From positions 274,342-338,341 of the forward strand of contig NZ_BBOJ01000011.1 of assembly GCF_000974445.1 (NCBI RefSeq): 64,000 nucleotides of DNA, written 5' to 3'. The first letter of the stretch is position 1; every line of letters begins with the position of its first letter. The notes beneath the pieces were generated by a model. That model worked only from the letters and a program-made list of their open reading frames with translations. It had not been told where the DNA came from and ran no database searches. Source of the DNA: Lentzea aerocolonigenes (GTDB taxonomy: Bacteria; Actinomycetota; Actinomycetes; Mycobacteriales; Pseudonocardiaceae). Made by a program: the position numbers and the translations under genes. This document shows, in pieces, positions 1-9,563 of this stretch.

Positions 1-3000
1 GGCGAGCGCGATGCCCCAGAACCACGCGGTCACGACGGCCAGCGGGGCGACGGGCAGGGCGAACCGCAGCCATTCCCAGAACAGCCGGTTGATCCGCCGG
101 ATCAGCGACGGCTCGTGGGTCAGCGCCCGGTCGACCTCCACGACTTCCCGTTGCGGCAGCTCGAACGCGGGATGCCCGAACCACGAGCTGCCCGGCCGGA
201 CCACGCGGTCGTCCGCGACGGTGCTGATCCCGATCAGGATGTCCGGGGGCAGACTCTGCCCGCCCGCGATGACGGCGTGGTTGCCGAGGAAGGTCCGCTC
301 GCTGATGTGGACCGCCGCGAGCGTCACCGTGTTCTGGTGGATTCTGGGGCCGCCCAGGTAGATGCCGTCGGCGAAGAACGTGCCGGGTCCGATGTGGACG
401 AGTTCGGGGACGACGTCGATGATCGTGCTGATCTCGCAGCCGCGGCCGACGTCCATGCCGGCCCAGCGCAGCCAGGTCGGCCAGTACAGGCCGCCGGACA
501 GCCACTTGTTGGCGGAGTCGACCAGCCCGGTCTTCAGCCAGATCCGGATGTAGGCGGGGCTCCAGCGGCTGATGACCTTCTCCGTCACCCGGCCCAGCGC
601 CCGCGCGACGAGGGCTTGGAACGCGATCGTGATCATCAGGGTCACGCAGGTCAACACGGCGACAACGCCGAGGAAGTCGAGGTAGGACAACGGGTTCGTG
701 AGCACCGCGAGCAGCGCGTCGAACGTGAGCCCGTAGTAGAGGATCACGCCGACCGCCATCACCGTGGCGGGCAGGGACAGCACCCAGGCGAGCAACGTCC
801 TGGACACCATCATCGCGACACCGTGCAGGACGGGGGAGAAGAGGCTGCCCTCCAGCACGGGTACGGGCGGTCGCGGCGCCGGGCCGACCATCCTGGCGGG
901 CACGCCGTCCCACATCTCACTGTCCGGAATGGACTTCCCGGCGGGCAACGACGACAGCGCGGCGAGCCAGGTGTCGCGTCCCATCCGGGATCCCGGCCCG
1001 AGGCTGGCCCGGGTGTCGACGGTAGCTCCGTCGCCGATCCTGACCGGGCCGACGACGAGCTGTCCGTGCTCGAACTGGACGAGCCCGAGGTGCGCGTCCT
1101 GGCCGAGGGTCACGTCGTCGCCGATGTCGAGCAGGTCCCAGCCGCCCTGGGTGAGGTTGACGCCGCGGTGGATGTGCACGCGCTGGCCGATCCTCGCCCC
1201 GAGCGCGCGCAGGGCCATGCACTGGAACTCCGTCCCGGCAATGGTCTTCCACGGGATGATGCGCACGACGTGCTGCACGATCCACATGCGCACGCGGAGA
1301 TCGCCCCACGCGGGAGCGCGCACGGCTTGGTAGCGACCGATCAGCAGCGTCTTCACCCGCACGGCGATCCACACCGAGATCGGCGTCCAGGCGAGACTCA
1401 GCGGTGCGAGGACGACCGGCACGACCAGCACGAGCGGCAGCAGGCCGATCAGGCCGGCGAGCCACGGCAGGAACCGGAAGGTGACCAGGTAGGCCACGGG
1501 TGCGAGGAGGAGGAGTTCCAGCACCAGCCACCACGACTGCTCGGCGGTCACCGCGGCCGCGTCGCGGGCGGTGGCGACCGTGGGCTCCGGCGCGGGCTCC
1601 TGCTGTGCCTGAGTCCCGGGGTTGATCCGCTGCGCCAGCCCGATGACCGTGCGCGCCTCGTAGACGTCCCGGACCGTGATGGCCTCGGTGATCGGGTTGG
1701 CCCTCAGCTTGGAGATGAGGATCGCGGCCTGCAGCGAGGTGCCACCGAGGTCCTCGAAGAAGTCGTCCTGCGCCGACACGCCTCCGGTGGCCAGGCCGAA
1801 CACCTCGCAGATCGCGACGGCGATCACCATCTCGACCGGATTCATCCTGCCGGTGTCACCGCGGGAGTGGCGACGGCGCTCGACCATGGTGAGCACGGGC
1901 AGGTCGGCACGTTTGAGCTTGCCGCCCGCGCTGCGGGGCAGGACGTCGATCAGCCCGAACAACGCGGGCACCATGTAGGACGGGAGTTCCGCCCGCAGCC
2001 TGCTCTTCAGGCGTTCCACGTGAGGCGGACGCATCCGGTCCGCCACGACCAGATGTGCCGCGATCGCCTGCGACGCGCCCTCGCCCTGGACGCAGCACGC
2101 CGCCTCGACCACCTCCTCACAGCGGGCCAGGACCGTCTCGATCGCCTCCAGCTCGATCCGGTACCCGCGGACCTTGACCTGGGAGTCGATCCGGCCGTGG
2201 TAGAACAACGTCCCGTCCGGCTCGGCGTGCACGAGGTCACCGGTGCGGTAGATCCGCCCCGCCAGCGGGTGGTCCGGAAACTTCTCGGCCGTCAGCTGCG
2301 GCAGGTTGAGGTAGCCGAACGCCAGCCCGACGCCGGACATGCAGAGCTCGCCCTTTTCCCCCGGGGCGACTGGCCTGAGCTGCTCGTCGAGCACCCACGC
2401 CCGTGCGCCCGGTACCGGGCGGCCGACGGCGATCGGTTGTCCCGCAACGATGTCCGCGCGCAGACAGGTGACCGTGCACTCGGTCGGGCCGTAGCCGTTG
2501 ACCATCCGCCGTCCCCGCGACCACAGTTCGGCGACGTCGTCGGGCAGCGCCTCGCCGCCCACGTACAGCAGGCGCAGGTCCGGCAGCGCCGTCCGCGGGT
2601 CGGGGCAGGCGGCGGCGCGCAACAGGGTCGGCGGCGGGCAGAACACGGTGACCCGCTCTTTCTGCAGCCACGGCACCAGGTCCGGGCCGAGCCGGGCCGT
2701 CTCGTCGTCCATCACGACCGCTGTCGCACCGGAAGCCAGGGCCATCCACAGCTCCTCGACCGATGAGTCGTAGGCGGCGGACGAACCCTGAACCACCCGG
2801 TCGCCGGGACCGAGGCCGAACTCCATCAGGTCGGAGCTGATCAGGCTGGCGATGCCGGCGTGCCCGACCATCACGCCCTTCGGCTTGCCGGTGGTGCCCG
2901 AGGTGTAGATCAGGTAGGCGAGGCCGTCCGGCACGGGCGGGGCATCGACGGCGCGCACTTTCGCCTGCGGGCTGTCGACCCTGACCACCGCACCCTGGTA

Positions 3001-3396
3001 TCCGACCCGCTCCGCTCGTTCGGCGCCTTGTTCGTCGGTGACGAGCATCTGGGCGCCGGAGTCGGTCAGGATGTGGCTGACCTGGTCGTCCGGGAAAGCG
3101 GGGTCGAGGCACACGTACGCGGATCCGGACCGCAGCACCGCGAGCTGGGTCGCGTAGAGGACGACGGACGTGCGGGGCAGCATGATCGAAATGACGCGCC
3201 CGCGGCCGACGACCTCCTGGAAGAACTGTGCGGCGGCACCGGACTTGCGCAGCAGATCGGCGTACGTGATCTGGCTGCGGTTCGGCCGGCCGGTGGCGGG
3301 AGGCACGTCCACGGCGATGGCGTCCGGCCACTGGCGGGCTGCCTGCTCGAAGAAGTCGACGAGCGTGACCGCCGGGGACCGGACAGTGGCCGTCAT
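1..3396 (-). CDS. Pls/PosA-family non-ribosomal peptide synthetase, C-terminus beyond window
   Basis: About 1,130 residues are visible and the frame is still open at the left edge, so the C-terminus is missing. Reading the complement gives an adenylation domain (residues about 10-500): A3 motif YTSGTTGKPKG near 165, NGYGPTEC, YRTGDL, and A10 SAGGKLKR with its catalytic Lys. A carrier domain follows with DLGGTSLQ near 554, the Ser being the phosphopantetheine site. After that come two blocks of membrane helices (about 620-680 and 845-940), each followed by a hexapeptide-rich left-handed beta-helix stretch. There is no condensation or thioesterase domain. This order is that of epsilon-polylysine synthetase (Pls) and relatives, membrane enzymes that make homopolymers or dipeptides of amino acids. 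The start ATG at 3396 overlaps the stop of the upstream SET gene (ATGA), so the two are translationally coupled. The substrate cannot be read by eye. Confidence 0.9.
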   Translation of the reverse strand, partial: MTATVRSPAVTLVDFFEQAARQWPDAIAVDVPPATGRPNRSQITYADLLRKSGAAAQFFQEVVGRGRVISIMLPRTSVVLYATQLAVLRSGSAYVCLDPAFPDDQVSHILTDSGAQMLVTDEQGAERAERVGYQGAVVRVDSPQAKVRAVDAPPVPDGLAYLIYTSGTTGKPKGVMVGHAGIASLISSDLMEFGLGPGDRVVQGSSAAYDSSVEELWMALASGATAVVMDDETARLGPDLVPWLQKERVTVFCPPPTLLRAAACPDPRTALPDLRLLYVGGEALPDDVAELWSRGRRMVNGYGPTECTVTCLRADIVAGQPIAVGRPVPGARAWVLDEQLRPVAPGEKGELCMSGVGLAFGYLNLPQLTAEKFPDHPLAGRIYRTGDLVHAEPDGTLFYHGRIDSQVKVRGYRIELEAIETVLARCEEVVEAACCVQGEGASQAIAAHLVVADRMRPPHVERLKSRLRAELPSYMVPALFGLIDVLPRSAGGKLKRADLPVLTMVERRRHSRGDTGRMNPVEMVIAVAICEVFGLATGGVSAQDDFFEDLGGTSLQAAILISKLRANPITEAITVRDVYEARTVIGLAQRINPGTQAQQEPAPEPTVATARDAAAVTAEQSWWLVLELLLLAPVAYLVTFRFLPWLAGLIGLLPLVLVVPVVLAPLSLAWTPISVWIAVRVKTLLIGRYQAVRAPAWGDLRVRMWIVQHVVRIIPWKTIAGTEFQCMALRALGARIGQRVHIHRGVNLTQGGWDLLDIGDDVTLGQDAHLGLVQFEHGQLVVGPVRIGDGATVDTRASLGPGSRMGRDTWLAALSSLPAGKSIPDSEMWDGVPARMVGPAPRPPVPVLEGSLFSPVLHGVAMMVSRTLLAWVLSLPATVMAVGVILYYGLTFDALLAVLTNPLSYLDFLGVVAVLTCVTLMITIAFQALVARALGRVTEKVISRWSPAYIRIWLKTGLVDSANKWLSGGLYWPTWLRWAGMDVGRGCEISTIIDVVPELVHIGPGTFFADGIYLGGPRIHQNTVTLAAVHISERTFLGNHAVIAGGQSLPPDILIGISTVADDRVVRPGSSWFGHPAFELPQREVVEVDRALTHEPSLIRRINRLFWEWLRFALPVAPLAVVTAWFWGIALA

Positions 3397-3884
3397 CGCG
3401 CCCCGATGCAAGACAGGTGGTCCGCCAGCCACGGACGCAGCCGCTGACGGTCCTCATCGGACAGGTGCCGGTAGCCCTGGACCCGGCCGATGCACCGCTC
3501 GCTTCCGCACCGGCAGGCGAAAGGCTCTGCCATGTCGAATTCGGTGGTGTTGTAGTTGAATGTGATGTCCTGTCCGAAAACGACCGGTTTCAGTGCGATG
3601 ACCGAACGGTCGCGAATGAACACCGTCGGTTCACAGCTGTGATTCATGAAGCGCCAGAAGAACTGATCGAGGATCGCCTCGAAACCGAATTCGGCGGGTA
3701 CGTCGACATGCACGTCGTGGCCGATCTGCACCGTGTACCGGTTCGGTGTCGCTGTCAGCTCGCCCTCGATCGTGAACAGCAGTTCTCCGGCCACGGCCGG
3801 GCGGTTCGCCACGAGGCGGTACTCGCCGCCGGCGCGGACGACGGCCACCGCGCTCGTCACATCGACGCACTCTCCTGCAATCAC
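3393..3884 (-). CDS. SET domain-containing protein (putative protein-lysine N-methyltransferase)
   Basis: 163 residues, the size of a minimal SET domain. The hallmark NHSCEP motif (residues about 81-86) and FNYNTTE (about 108-114) form the SAM/catalytic pseudoknot. They are followed by a post-SET Cys cluster (CRCGSERC, then GYRHL), which in the family binds zinc. SET enzymes transfer methyl groups from SAM to lysine side chains, and bacterial members are scattered and mostly uncharacterised. It lies immediately upstream of the Pls-like synthetase with a 4-nt ATGA overlap, so it probably acts on the same product or on the synthetase. Methylation of a lysine-type product is an attractive idea but is inference only. 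The start ATG at 3884 is the first good one. Confidence 0.87.
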   Translation of the reverse strand: MIAGECVDVTSAVAVVRAGGEYRLVANRPAVAGELLFTIEGELTATPNRYTVQIGHDVHVDVPAEFGFEAILDQFFWRFMNHSCEPTVFIRDRSVIALKPVVFGQDITFNYNTTEFDMAEPFACRCGSERCIGRVQGYRHLSDEDRQRLRPWLADHLSCIGAR

Positions 3885-4012
3885 GTGATCTCCCGAAGTG
3901 TCGATTCCTGACTGGGCTGTTTCTCGGTAGTACGAGCAGGAATCGAAAGGGGTTCAAAGCGAATTGGTTGATTGACAATTTGACGGAAACCCGTCGCCGG
4001 GTGGACGTTGTG
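3885..4012 (-). promoter_or_regulatory. Probable promoter region of the SET/Pls operon
   Basis: 128 bases between the SET start and the end of the pucR-type gene. They are noticeably richer in A and T than the rest of the window around 3930-3990, as expected for a promoter. No clear repeat or terminator was recognised. Placement of the promoter is inferred from position and composition. Confidence 0.4.
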
Positions 4013-5518
4013 TCAAGGGCGCCTGATGGCGTCGTACGCGGAGAGCGCGGCGTGCAGGGAGGCTCGGACTCGGGGTGAGTCGAGATCCGCGCCGAGCAAC
4101 TGGCCGATCCGCTTCAGGCGGTCGTACAGCGCCTGCCTGGACAGGTTCGTGGCGGCCGCCGCGTCCGTCTTGTTGCCACCACTGTCCACATAGGCCCGCA
4201 AGGTGGCGATCAGGTCGACGTGTTCCGGGCCGAGCAACGGGCCCAGCTCTCGTTCGACGTGGGCCTGCACGTGCGGGTCGTTGCGGAGCAGGTACATCAG
4301 GCCGGGTAGCCCCAGATCACGCAGCTTCACGTAGGGCACGTCTCCGCAGTCGCCGCTGGCGGCCGCGGCCACCCGCCGCGCCTCGACCAGCGCCTCGCGC
4401 ACCTCCGCCGCCGAGGTGACCGGCTCGCTCGCGGCGACGATCGCGGGTGCCCTTCGCCGCACCGCCTCCGCCAGTCGCACCAGGCACCCGTGCACGTCGT
4501 CGTTCGGTTGCAGCGTCAGCAGAATGCCGAGGAAGTCGTCGTCGAACGCGCCGTGCAGTCCGGTGAGATCCCGCGGGAGATCACCGATCCTGTCCGCGAC
4601 ATCACGGGGGGACCGGTCGCGGACGACCACGGCGACCACGACCGACTTGTCGAGCGGAACTCCCAGCGCGTGCGCACGTGAGGCGAACTCGGCGGCCACG
4701 AGGTCGCCGGTCAGCAAGGACGTCAACAGTGTGCGCTGGGCGCGCAGCCGGAGGTCCTCGTCGTGGTGCGCCCGCAGATCCAGGGCGATCACACCGGCCG
4801 CCCGCTCGGCGACGATCACGTGCGCGGCCGAGGGATCGGGACACCTGATGAGCAGCCGGCCCCACTCCGCGGCTCCGGCGCCGATTCCGGTGACGAGCCA
4901 TCCGGTCCTGTCGTCGTAGCCGGTCTGTCCACTTGCGACGATCTGCCGGGACAGCGACTCCCAGTTGCCGAGGCAGTCCGTGTCCTCGCCTGCCGGACCG
5001 AACGCGACGACCTGGTGCGCGGTGTTCTCCAGCACCACAGGGCACTGGGTCAGGGCCGCCGCATGAGAAACGACGGTCTCCGCGTCGACGCCTGCCAGGG
5101 CGAGCTCGGAGAACCGCCGATGAATCTGCTCGTGCCTGCGCGACTCGGCGAACTGTCCTGCGGTCACGAGAGCGAGAGCGGCTTCGGTCACCTGGGAAAG
5201 CTGGACGTGCTGCTGCAACTGCACCAACGGCATCCTCAGCCGTTGCGCCGCGTGCACCAGGGCGTCCGGAAGCGCGCCGGTGCACTGGACCACGACACCG
5301 ACGACGTCGATCGCGACCAGGCGTTCGAGCCACCGTCCGGCGTCGTGCGGCAGACAGCCGCTCGTGGCGAGCAGAAGTTCCCCGGACTGCGGTGTGTCGG
5401 CAACGTGGACCCACCGCACGGTCCGGCCGAGGTGCTCGAGGCCGGCCAGGACGGCCGGCTCACCTCGTCGCACGCCTTCCAGATCGAGGATCTGCTGGAT
5501 GGTGGGCAGTGACGTCAA
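4013..5518 (-). CDS. PucR family transcriptional regulator
   Basis: 501 residues from a TTG start at 5518, with GGGAGA about 8 nt upstream. A longer open frame up to 5680 adds 54 Arg/Gly/Ser-rich residues that look non-coding. The N-terminus (TIQQILDLEGVRRGEPAVLA) is the PucR sensory domain, the middle resembles a GGDEF-like CdaR region, and the C-terminus carries the helix-turn-helix (GNKTDAAAATNLSRQALYDR). PucR/CdaR proteins are transcriptional activators or repressors, often of purine, amino-acid or aromatic catabolism. It lies in the same orientation as, and downstream of, the SET/Pls pair's upstream region, so it may control that operon, its own gene, or neither. Confidence 0.9.
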   Translation of the reverse strand: MTSLPTIQQILDLEGVRRGEPAVLAGLEHLGRTVRWVHVADTPQSGELLLATSGCLPHDAGRWLERLVAIDVVGVVVQCTGALPDALVHAAQRLRMPLVQLQQHVQLSQVTEAALALVTAGQFAESRRHEQIHRRFSELALAGVDAETVVSHAAALTQCPVVLENTAHQVVAFGPAGEDTDCLGNWESLSRQIVASGQTGYDDRTGWLVTGIGAGAAEWGRLLIRCPDPSAAHVIVAERAAGVIALDLRAHHDEDLRLRAQRTLLTSLLTGDLVAAEFASRAHALGVPLDKSVVVAVVVRDRSPRDVADRIGDLPRDLTGLHGAFDDDFLGILLTLQPNDDVHGCLVRLAEAVRRRAPAIVAASEPVTSAAEVREALVEARRVAAAASGDCGDVPYVKLRDLGLPGLMYLLRNDPHVQAHVERELGPLLGPEHVDLIATLRAYVDSGGNKTDAAAATNLSRQALYDRLKRIGQLLGADLDSPRVRASLHAALSAYDAIRRP

Positions 5519-5913
5519 GCCGGATCTCCCGCGCTCGCCGGGGCAAGAACGATCACTCTGGCCGTCGTGCTCTCCGGCGCGCCATCCGTCGACCGGCCGG
5601 GTTCTCCCGCCACCTGACGGGAAATCACCACCGGATGTGCCCCGACGACAGGACGATCGTCTCGAATCGGCAGGGGGCATCGCCCGATCGGATCAGTCGG
5701 GTTGAGCGGAGTGGTCGACGCCGCACAGGTGAGTCGTCGTTCACCACTTCCGGGTCGCCGTTCAGCACTCGTCGAGTGCGCGTTCGTGCGTTGGGGCCGT
5801 GCCTGCGCGGCAGGCGCTCCGAGGGCCGCGGCGGATCCGGCTGGCAGGCTTTCGCGCCGATTCCGTTGTCGTCAAGTGCGGCGGCACCCCACCGGTGGAG
5901 GACCGCAGCAGAC
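5519..5913. other. Intergenic region upstream of the pucR-type gene
   Basis: 395 bases without a convincing gene. It holds the likely promoter of the regulator that starts at 5518 and the palindrome at 5765-5779. Open frames here are basic and low-complexity in type and were not accepted. Confidence 0.6.
5765..5779. promoter_or_regulatory. Palindrome GCACTCG-T-CGAGTGC
   Basis: Perfect 7-bp arms around one base. It lies about 250 bp upstream of the pucR-type start and 135 bp after the end of the phospholipase D-like gene. It could be a regulator operator. No T-run follows, so it is a poor terminator candidate. Confidence 0.3.
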
Positions 5914-7548
5914 CTATTTGAACAGCAGCCGCTGCCGATGACTCGGGGTGGCCGGGTCGTAGTAGCGCGCCACCCAGCTGTCGTCGGTCTTGAGGAACAC
6001 CACCTCTTCCGCCTTGCCGAGACGCTGCTGCAGGAAACGGAAGTAGTAGTGGTTGAAGATCCGCATGAACTCGCCGAGGTAGATGTCCGCGGCCCTGGTG
6101 TCTCCCTGGATCACGAGCACGTTCTCGTCGTTCTCGCGGACGGACGGGTCGCTGAAGTTGCCAGAACCGGTGATCACCAGCGGGTCGTCGCCGAGCGGGT
6201 CGACGAGCATGAACTTCGTGTGGCTGAACCGGACGTGGCCGTTGAGACCGGTCAGCTGTTCCCGCGTCCAGCGGTTGAGGATCTCGTCGGTGAGCAGTGA
6301 GCCGATGGCGGTCTTCACGTCGTGGTCGGTGTCGAACCGGATCTCGTCCTCGCCCGGTGGTCGTTCCAGCACCAGGTAGCGCAGCACGTCGGACTCGGGC
6401 TGGAGCGCCTCGGCGATCTTGTCGTGCACGCCGAACGCCGCGGTCATGAAGAACGACCGGGTCGCGCGGCCCGCCTGCTCGGCGTACCAGTCGATCAGGT
6501 CGAGAGTGGTGCGCGGGCTGAACACGCAGTTCGTGCCTGCCGGGGGAGGGGTCGCCGGAGTGGGGCTCGCGGTGGTGTTGGCCGGCCGGATCTGCGCGTA
6601 GGCGGGGTCGTCGGCGAGCCGGGTCCAGTAGTCGAGGTAGGTGGCGGCGGTGGCCGGGTCGCGCAGCAGGTGGCCGACGTTGGACTGTCCGAAGAGGCCT
6701 CCCCAGGTGATGTTGGTCGACCCCGTCCACACCTCCTGCGGCGTGTCGTCGCGCAGCAGCACCAAGAACTTGTTGTGCGAGATCGAGCTGTTCGTCGTGC
6801 GCGGGATCATGTGGTCGGTCAGACCGGCCTCTTCGACGGCGGGTTCGGTGCTCTGCCAGACCTTCTTCGGGTCGGTGCTCGCCTTCCCCCGCCGGTCGTA
6901 GATGATCCGCACGTCGACGCCTCGTTCGACGGCGGCTTTGAGCTCCGCGAGCACGTGCGGGTAGTTGAACTCGTAGACGGATCCACGCAGTGCGCAGCGG
7001 GGCCCGTCGGCGGAGCGGATGAACGCGATGAGCGCCTCCTCCAGCCCGCGCGAGAGCCAGTCGTAGGCCGGGTCGGTCCGGTCGTTCTCCCTGGGCTCGC
7101 GCTCGCCGAACTCCCGTACGTACGCCTGACCGGCGCCCACGCCCCGGTTGAAGTGGATCGCGTGCCCGCCCTCGTCGACCGGCTCGGTCCGCACCGCGAC
7201 CGTGACCTCGTGGCGCACCTCGAGGTTCTTCGGCTTGCCGTACAGGGCGACGACGCGGTACTCGTAGCTCCGGCCGGGTTTGGCGGTGTAGTCGCCCCAC
7301 AGGAACGACTGCAGCGGGTGCTCCAGCAGGCTGACCGGTGTGCCCGGCGGCACGCCCTTCGAGGTCTCCTCGAACACCTTCATGCCGCGCAGCCAGTACC
7401 GTTCGTCCTCCTCCGGATCGAAGCGCTCGATCGCGAACCCGAGCAGGCCGGGGCTGTCCCCCTGGTCGAGGTCGAGGCCGAGCAGGACGACGTACGAGCC
7501 CGCGATCGCGTGCACGCTCAACGGACCGGCGGATTTCCTGATGCGCAT
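5914..7548 (-). CDS. Phospholipase D-like protein with two HKD motifs
   Basis: 544 residues, no signal peptide and no membrane segment. Two HKD half-sites are present: SHNKFLVLLRDD with TGSTN (His about 258) and SHTKFMLVDPLGDD with TGSGNFSD (His about 443). They form the bilobal active site of the PLD superfamily, which cleaves or transfers phosphodiester bonds. The first 120 residues look like a beta-rich accessory domain. Members include phospholipases, nucleases and toxins, and this sequence does not say which. It diverges from the membrane protein at 7670, and the intergenic space of about 120 bp would hold both promoters. Confidence 0.85.
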   Translation of the reverse strand: MRIRKSAGPLSVHAIAGSYVVLLGLDLDQGDSPGLLGFAIERFDPEEDERYWLRGMKVFEETSKGVPPGTPVSLLEHPLQSFLWGDYTAKPGRSYEYRVVALYGKPKNLEVRHEVTVAVRTEPVDEGGHAIHFNRGVGAGQAYVREFGEREPRENDRTDPAYDWLSRGLEEALIAFIRSADGPRCALRGSVYEFNYPHVLAELKAAVERGVDVRIIYDRRGKASTDPKKVWQSTEPAVEEAGLTDHMIPRTTNSSISHNKFLVLLRDDTPQEVWTGSTNITWGGLFGQSNVGHLLRDPATAATYLDYWTRLADDPAYAQIRPANTTASPTPATPPPAGTNCVFSPRTTLDLIDWYAEQAGRATRSFFMTAAFGVHDKIAEALQPESDVLRYLVLERPPGEDEIRFDTDHDVKTAIGSLLTDEILNRWTREQLTGLNGHVRFSHTKFMLVDPLGDDPLVITGSGNFSDPSVRENDENVLVIQGDTRAADIYLGEFMRIFNHYYFRFLQQRLGKAEEVVFLKTDDSWVARYYDPATPSHRQRLLFK

Positions 7549-7669
7549 GGTCGTTCCTCACTGCGCGGCGCACCGGCCCGCTGTGTCCCCCGACAACACG
7601 ACCGGCACCAGAGGAATCGGTCCGGGGGAGTGCCCCATTACAGCGGCAGCGTATGGCCCGTAACGATCT

Positions 7670-8620
7670 GTGGCCGGTGATCGAACAACTGGTGTGAAGG
7701 CGTTGTTCGTGCGGCTCCACCGATTCACCCGTGTGCGTGGGCTGATCGTGCTGTTCGGCGGCCTGACGGCCGGGTTCGCCCTGCTCGCCACGGGCGGGTT
7801 CGAGAAGCTCAGCGGGGCGGGCGGCGTGCTCGGCATGGCGCTGAGCGCACTCGTGATGATCGTCGTGGGTGCCGCCAAGTACCCGCGGTCCGCGGGTACG
7901 CCGTCGCACGAGCAGGTCGTGTCCCGGTTGCTGCGGGACCGGAAGAAGTACTGCCTCATCCTGCGGCCGTTCGGGCAGGACGCCGAGATCGTGCTGCCGA
8001 AGACGGGGGCCAAACGCCGTACCGGCGGTGGGCCGTTCACCCGCAACGTGACCATGGAGCAGCTCATCACCAGCGCCGCGCGCACGGTGCTCGACATGGA
8101 CACCTACGGCATCGTCGACCAGCGCACCACGTTCGCCCCGCCGGGACCGGTCCTGATGCGTGCCGCCGACGACGAGTGGCAGGAGATCGCCCAGCGCCTC
8201 ATCGGCAGCGCACACGTCATCGTGCTGATCCTGCCGCCGGACCGGGACTTCGGCGACGGTTTCGTCTGGGAGATCGAGCAGATCCGGCAGGCCGGGGCGA
8301 CCTCGCGCGTCGTCATCGTGCTGCCGCCGTGCGACCAGGACACGGAGGCGTACGAGGCGGCACTGCGCCGCGCGTGTGTGTTGCTCGCGTTGCTGGACGG
8401 CGAACTCGACCACTTCAAGGTCCACGAGTACGAGCTGATGCTGCCCACCGGCACGCTGGTCATCCGGTCGACCGCTGACGGAGCGAAGTGGTGGCAGACC
8501 CTCGACGAGCCCGTGGAACGCACGATGGTCGGCCGCAAGCGCAAGACCGTGGTCGCCGACATGACCTATCTCGACGTGCTCGAGGTGGCGTTGCGGGAGA
8601 TCGACCACGAGCAGTCGTGA
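7670..8620 (+). CDS. Membrane-anchored protein of unknown function
   Basis: 316 residues from GTG at 7670 (GTG at 7694 is an equally plausible start; neither has a strong ribosome site). Two hydrophobic helices occur near residues 24-42 and 50-65. A cytosolic part follows, with a strand YCLILRPFGQD, then EIAQRLIGSAHVIVLILPPD and a WEIEQIRQAG helix. The alternation of hydrophobic strands and acidic/basic turns looks like a Rossmann or TIR-like alpha/beta fold, but no catalytic residues can be assigned. It is divergently paired with the PLD-like gene. Function not recognised. Confidence 0.7.
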   Translation: MAGDRTTGVKALFVRLHRFTRVRGLIVLFGGLTAGFALLATGGFEKLSGAGGVLGMALSALVMIVVGAAKYPRSAGTPSHEQVVSRLLRDRKKYCLILRPFGQDAEIVLPKTGAKRRTGGGPFTRNVTMEQLITSAARTVLDMDTYGIVDQRTTFAPPGPVLMRAADDEWQEIAQRLIGSAHVIVLILPPDRDFGDGFVWEIEQIRQAGATSRVVIVLPPCDQDTEAYEAALRRACVLLALLDGELDHFKVHEYELMLPTGTLVIRSTADGAKWWQTLDEPVERTMVGRKRKTVVADMTYLDVLEVALREIDHEQS

Positions 8621-8648
8621 TCCGTGTCTCCGTGCACGCGGCGACTTC

Positions 8649-9518
8649 GTGAGTAGCGTCGTGGACATGGAGAACGGCGGACCCAGCCGGACGGCGCTCA
8701 TCACCGCGTACGCCCGCGCCTACCACCAGGTCGTTGACCAGCCACAGATCTTCACCGACCCCCTCGCGGCACGTCTGCTCGGCCATTCCGCGGAAGAACT
8801 GCCGGCCGCGACCGACCGCCTCGGCGGCGCCGTGACAGAGCGGCCCCGCCGCCTGTTCTTCGCCACCAGGGCCCGCTTCGCCGAGGACGCCGTGGCCGCG
8901 GCCGTCACCGCCGGCGTGCGACAGGTCGTGATCCTGGGCGCGGGCCTGGACACCTTCGCCTACCGCAACCCGCACCGTGACCTGCGCGTGTTCGAGGTCG
9001 ACCACCCCGCCACCCAGGCGTGGAAGCGGGAACGCCTTGCCACGACCGGAATCGACACCCCCGACACGGTGACCTTCGTGCCGGTCGACTTCGAGACCCA
9101 AACGCTGGCAACGGAACTCGAAGCCGCCGGATTCAGCCGGACGGCCCCGGCCGTGTTCGTGTGGCTGGGTGTCGTCTACTACCTGACTCCGGACGCCGCC
9201 AACGCCACCCTCGCCTACATCGCCGGTCAGGCCCAGCCGGTCGAGGTGGTCTTCGACTACCTGCGGTCCGCGACCACCGACGAGGAACGCGCCTACCAAC
9301 GCGCACGTGCCGATCGGCTGGCCTCCGTCGGTGAACCCGTGTTCAGCTACTTCACTCCCGATGGCATCGCCGCGCAGTTGCGCGCCCTCGGGTTCACCGG
9401 TGTCGAGGACCACTCCGCCGCCGACCTGATCTCCGGTTACCTCGGCGGATCCGCGGAGTTCGGGGGCGAACCGTCCCCGGCGCTGCACGCGCTCCGCATG
9501 CTGCGCGCGAGCCGCTGA
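8649..9518 (+). CDS. Class I SAM-dependent methyltransferase (LCMT/Rv0726-like family)
   Basis: 289 residues from GTG at 8649; ATG at 8667 would shorten it by six. The SAM-binding signature VVILGAGLDTFAYR (about 94-107) and the following FEVDHPATQAWK are typical of the actinobacterial putative methyltransferase family related to leucine carboxyl methyltransferases. FVWLGVVYYLT (about 175-185) is the post-II/IV region of that family. The substrate is unknown for most members. It stands alone between the unknown membrane protein and a two-component operon. Confidence 0.87.
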   Translation: MSSVVDMENGGPSRTALITAYARAYHQVVDQPQIFTDPLAARLLGHSAEELPAATDRLGGAVTERPRRLFFATRARFAEDAVAAAVTAGVRQVVILGAGLDTFAYRNPHRDLRVFEVDHPATQAWKRERLATTGIDTPDTVTFVPVDFETQTLATELEAAGFSRTAPAVFVWLGVVYYLTPDAANATLAYIAGQAQPVEVVFDYLRSATTDEERAYQRARADRLASVGEPVFSYFTPDGIAAQLRALGFTGVEDHSAADLISGYLGGSAEFGGEPSPALHALRMLRASR

Positions 9519-9563
9519 GGACGCGGCGACGCTTTAACGCTGGTCTCAGGTTGATCGGAGACG

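Noticed and set aside
115..2766. 883-codon plus-strand frame
   Set aside because: It is the mirror of the Pls-type synthetase on the other strand; the complement carries all NRPS motifs, while this frame is Arg/His/Asp-rich without domains.
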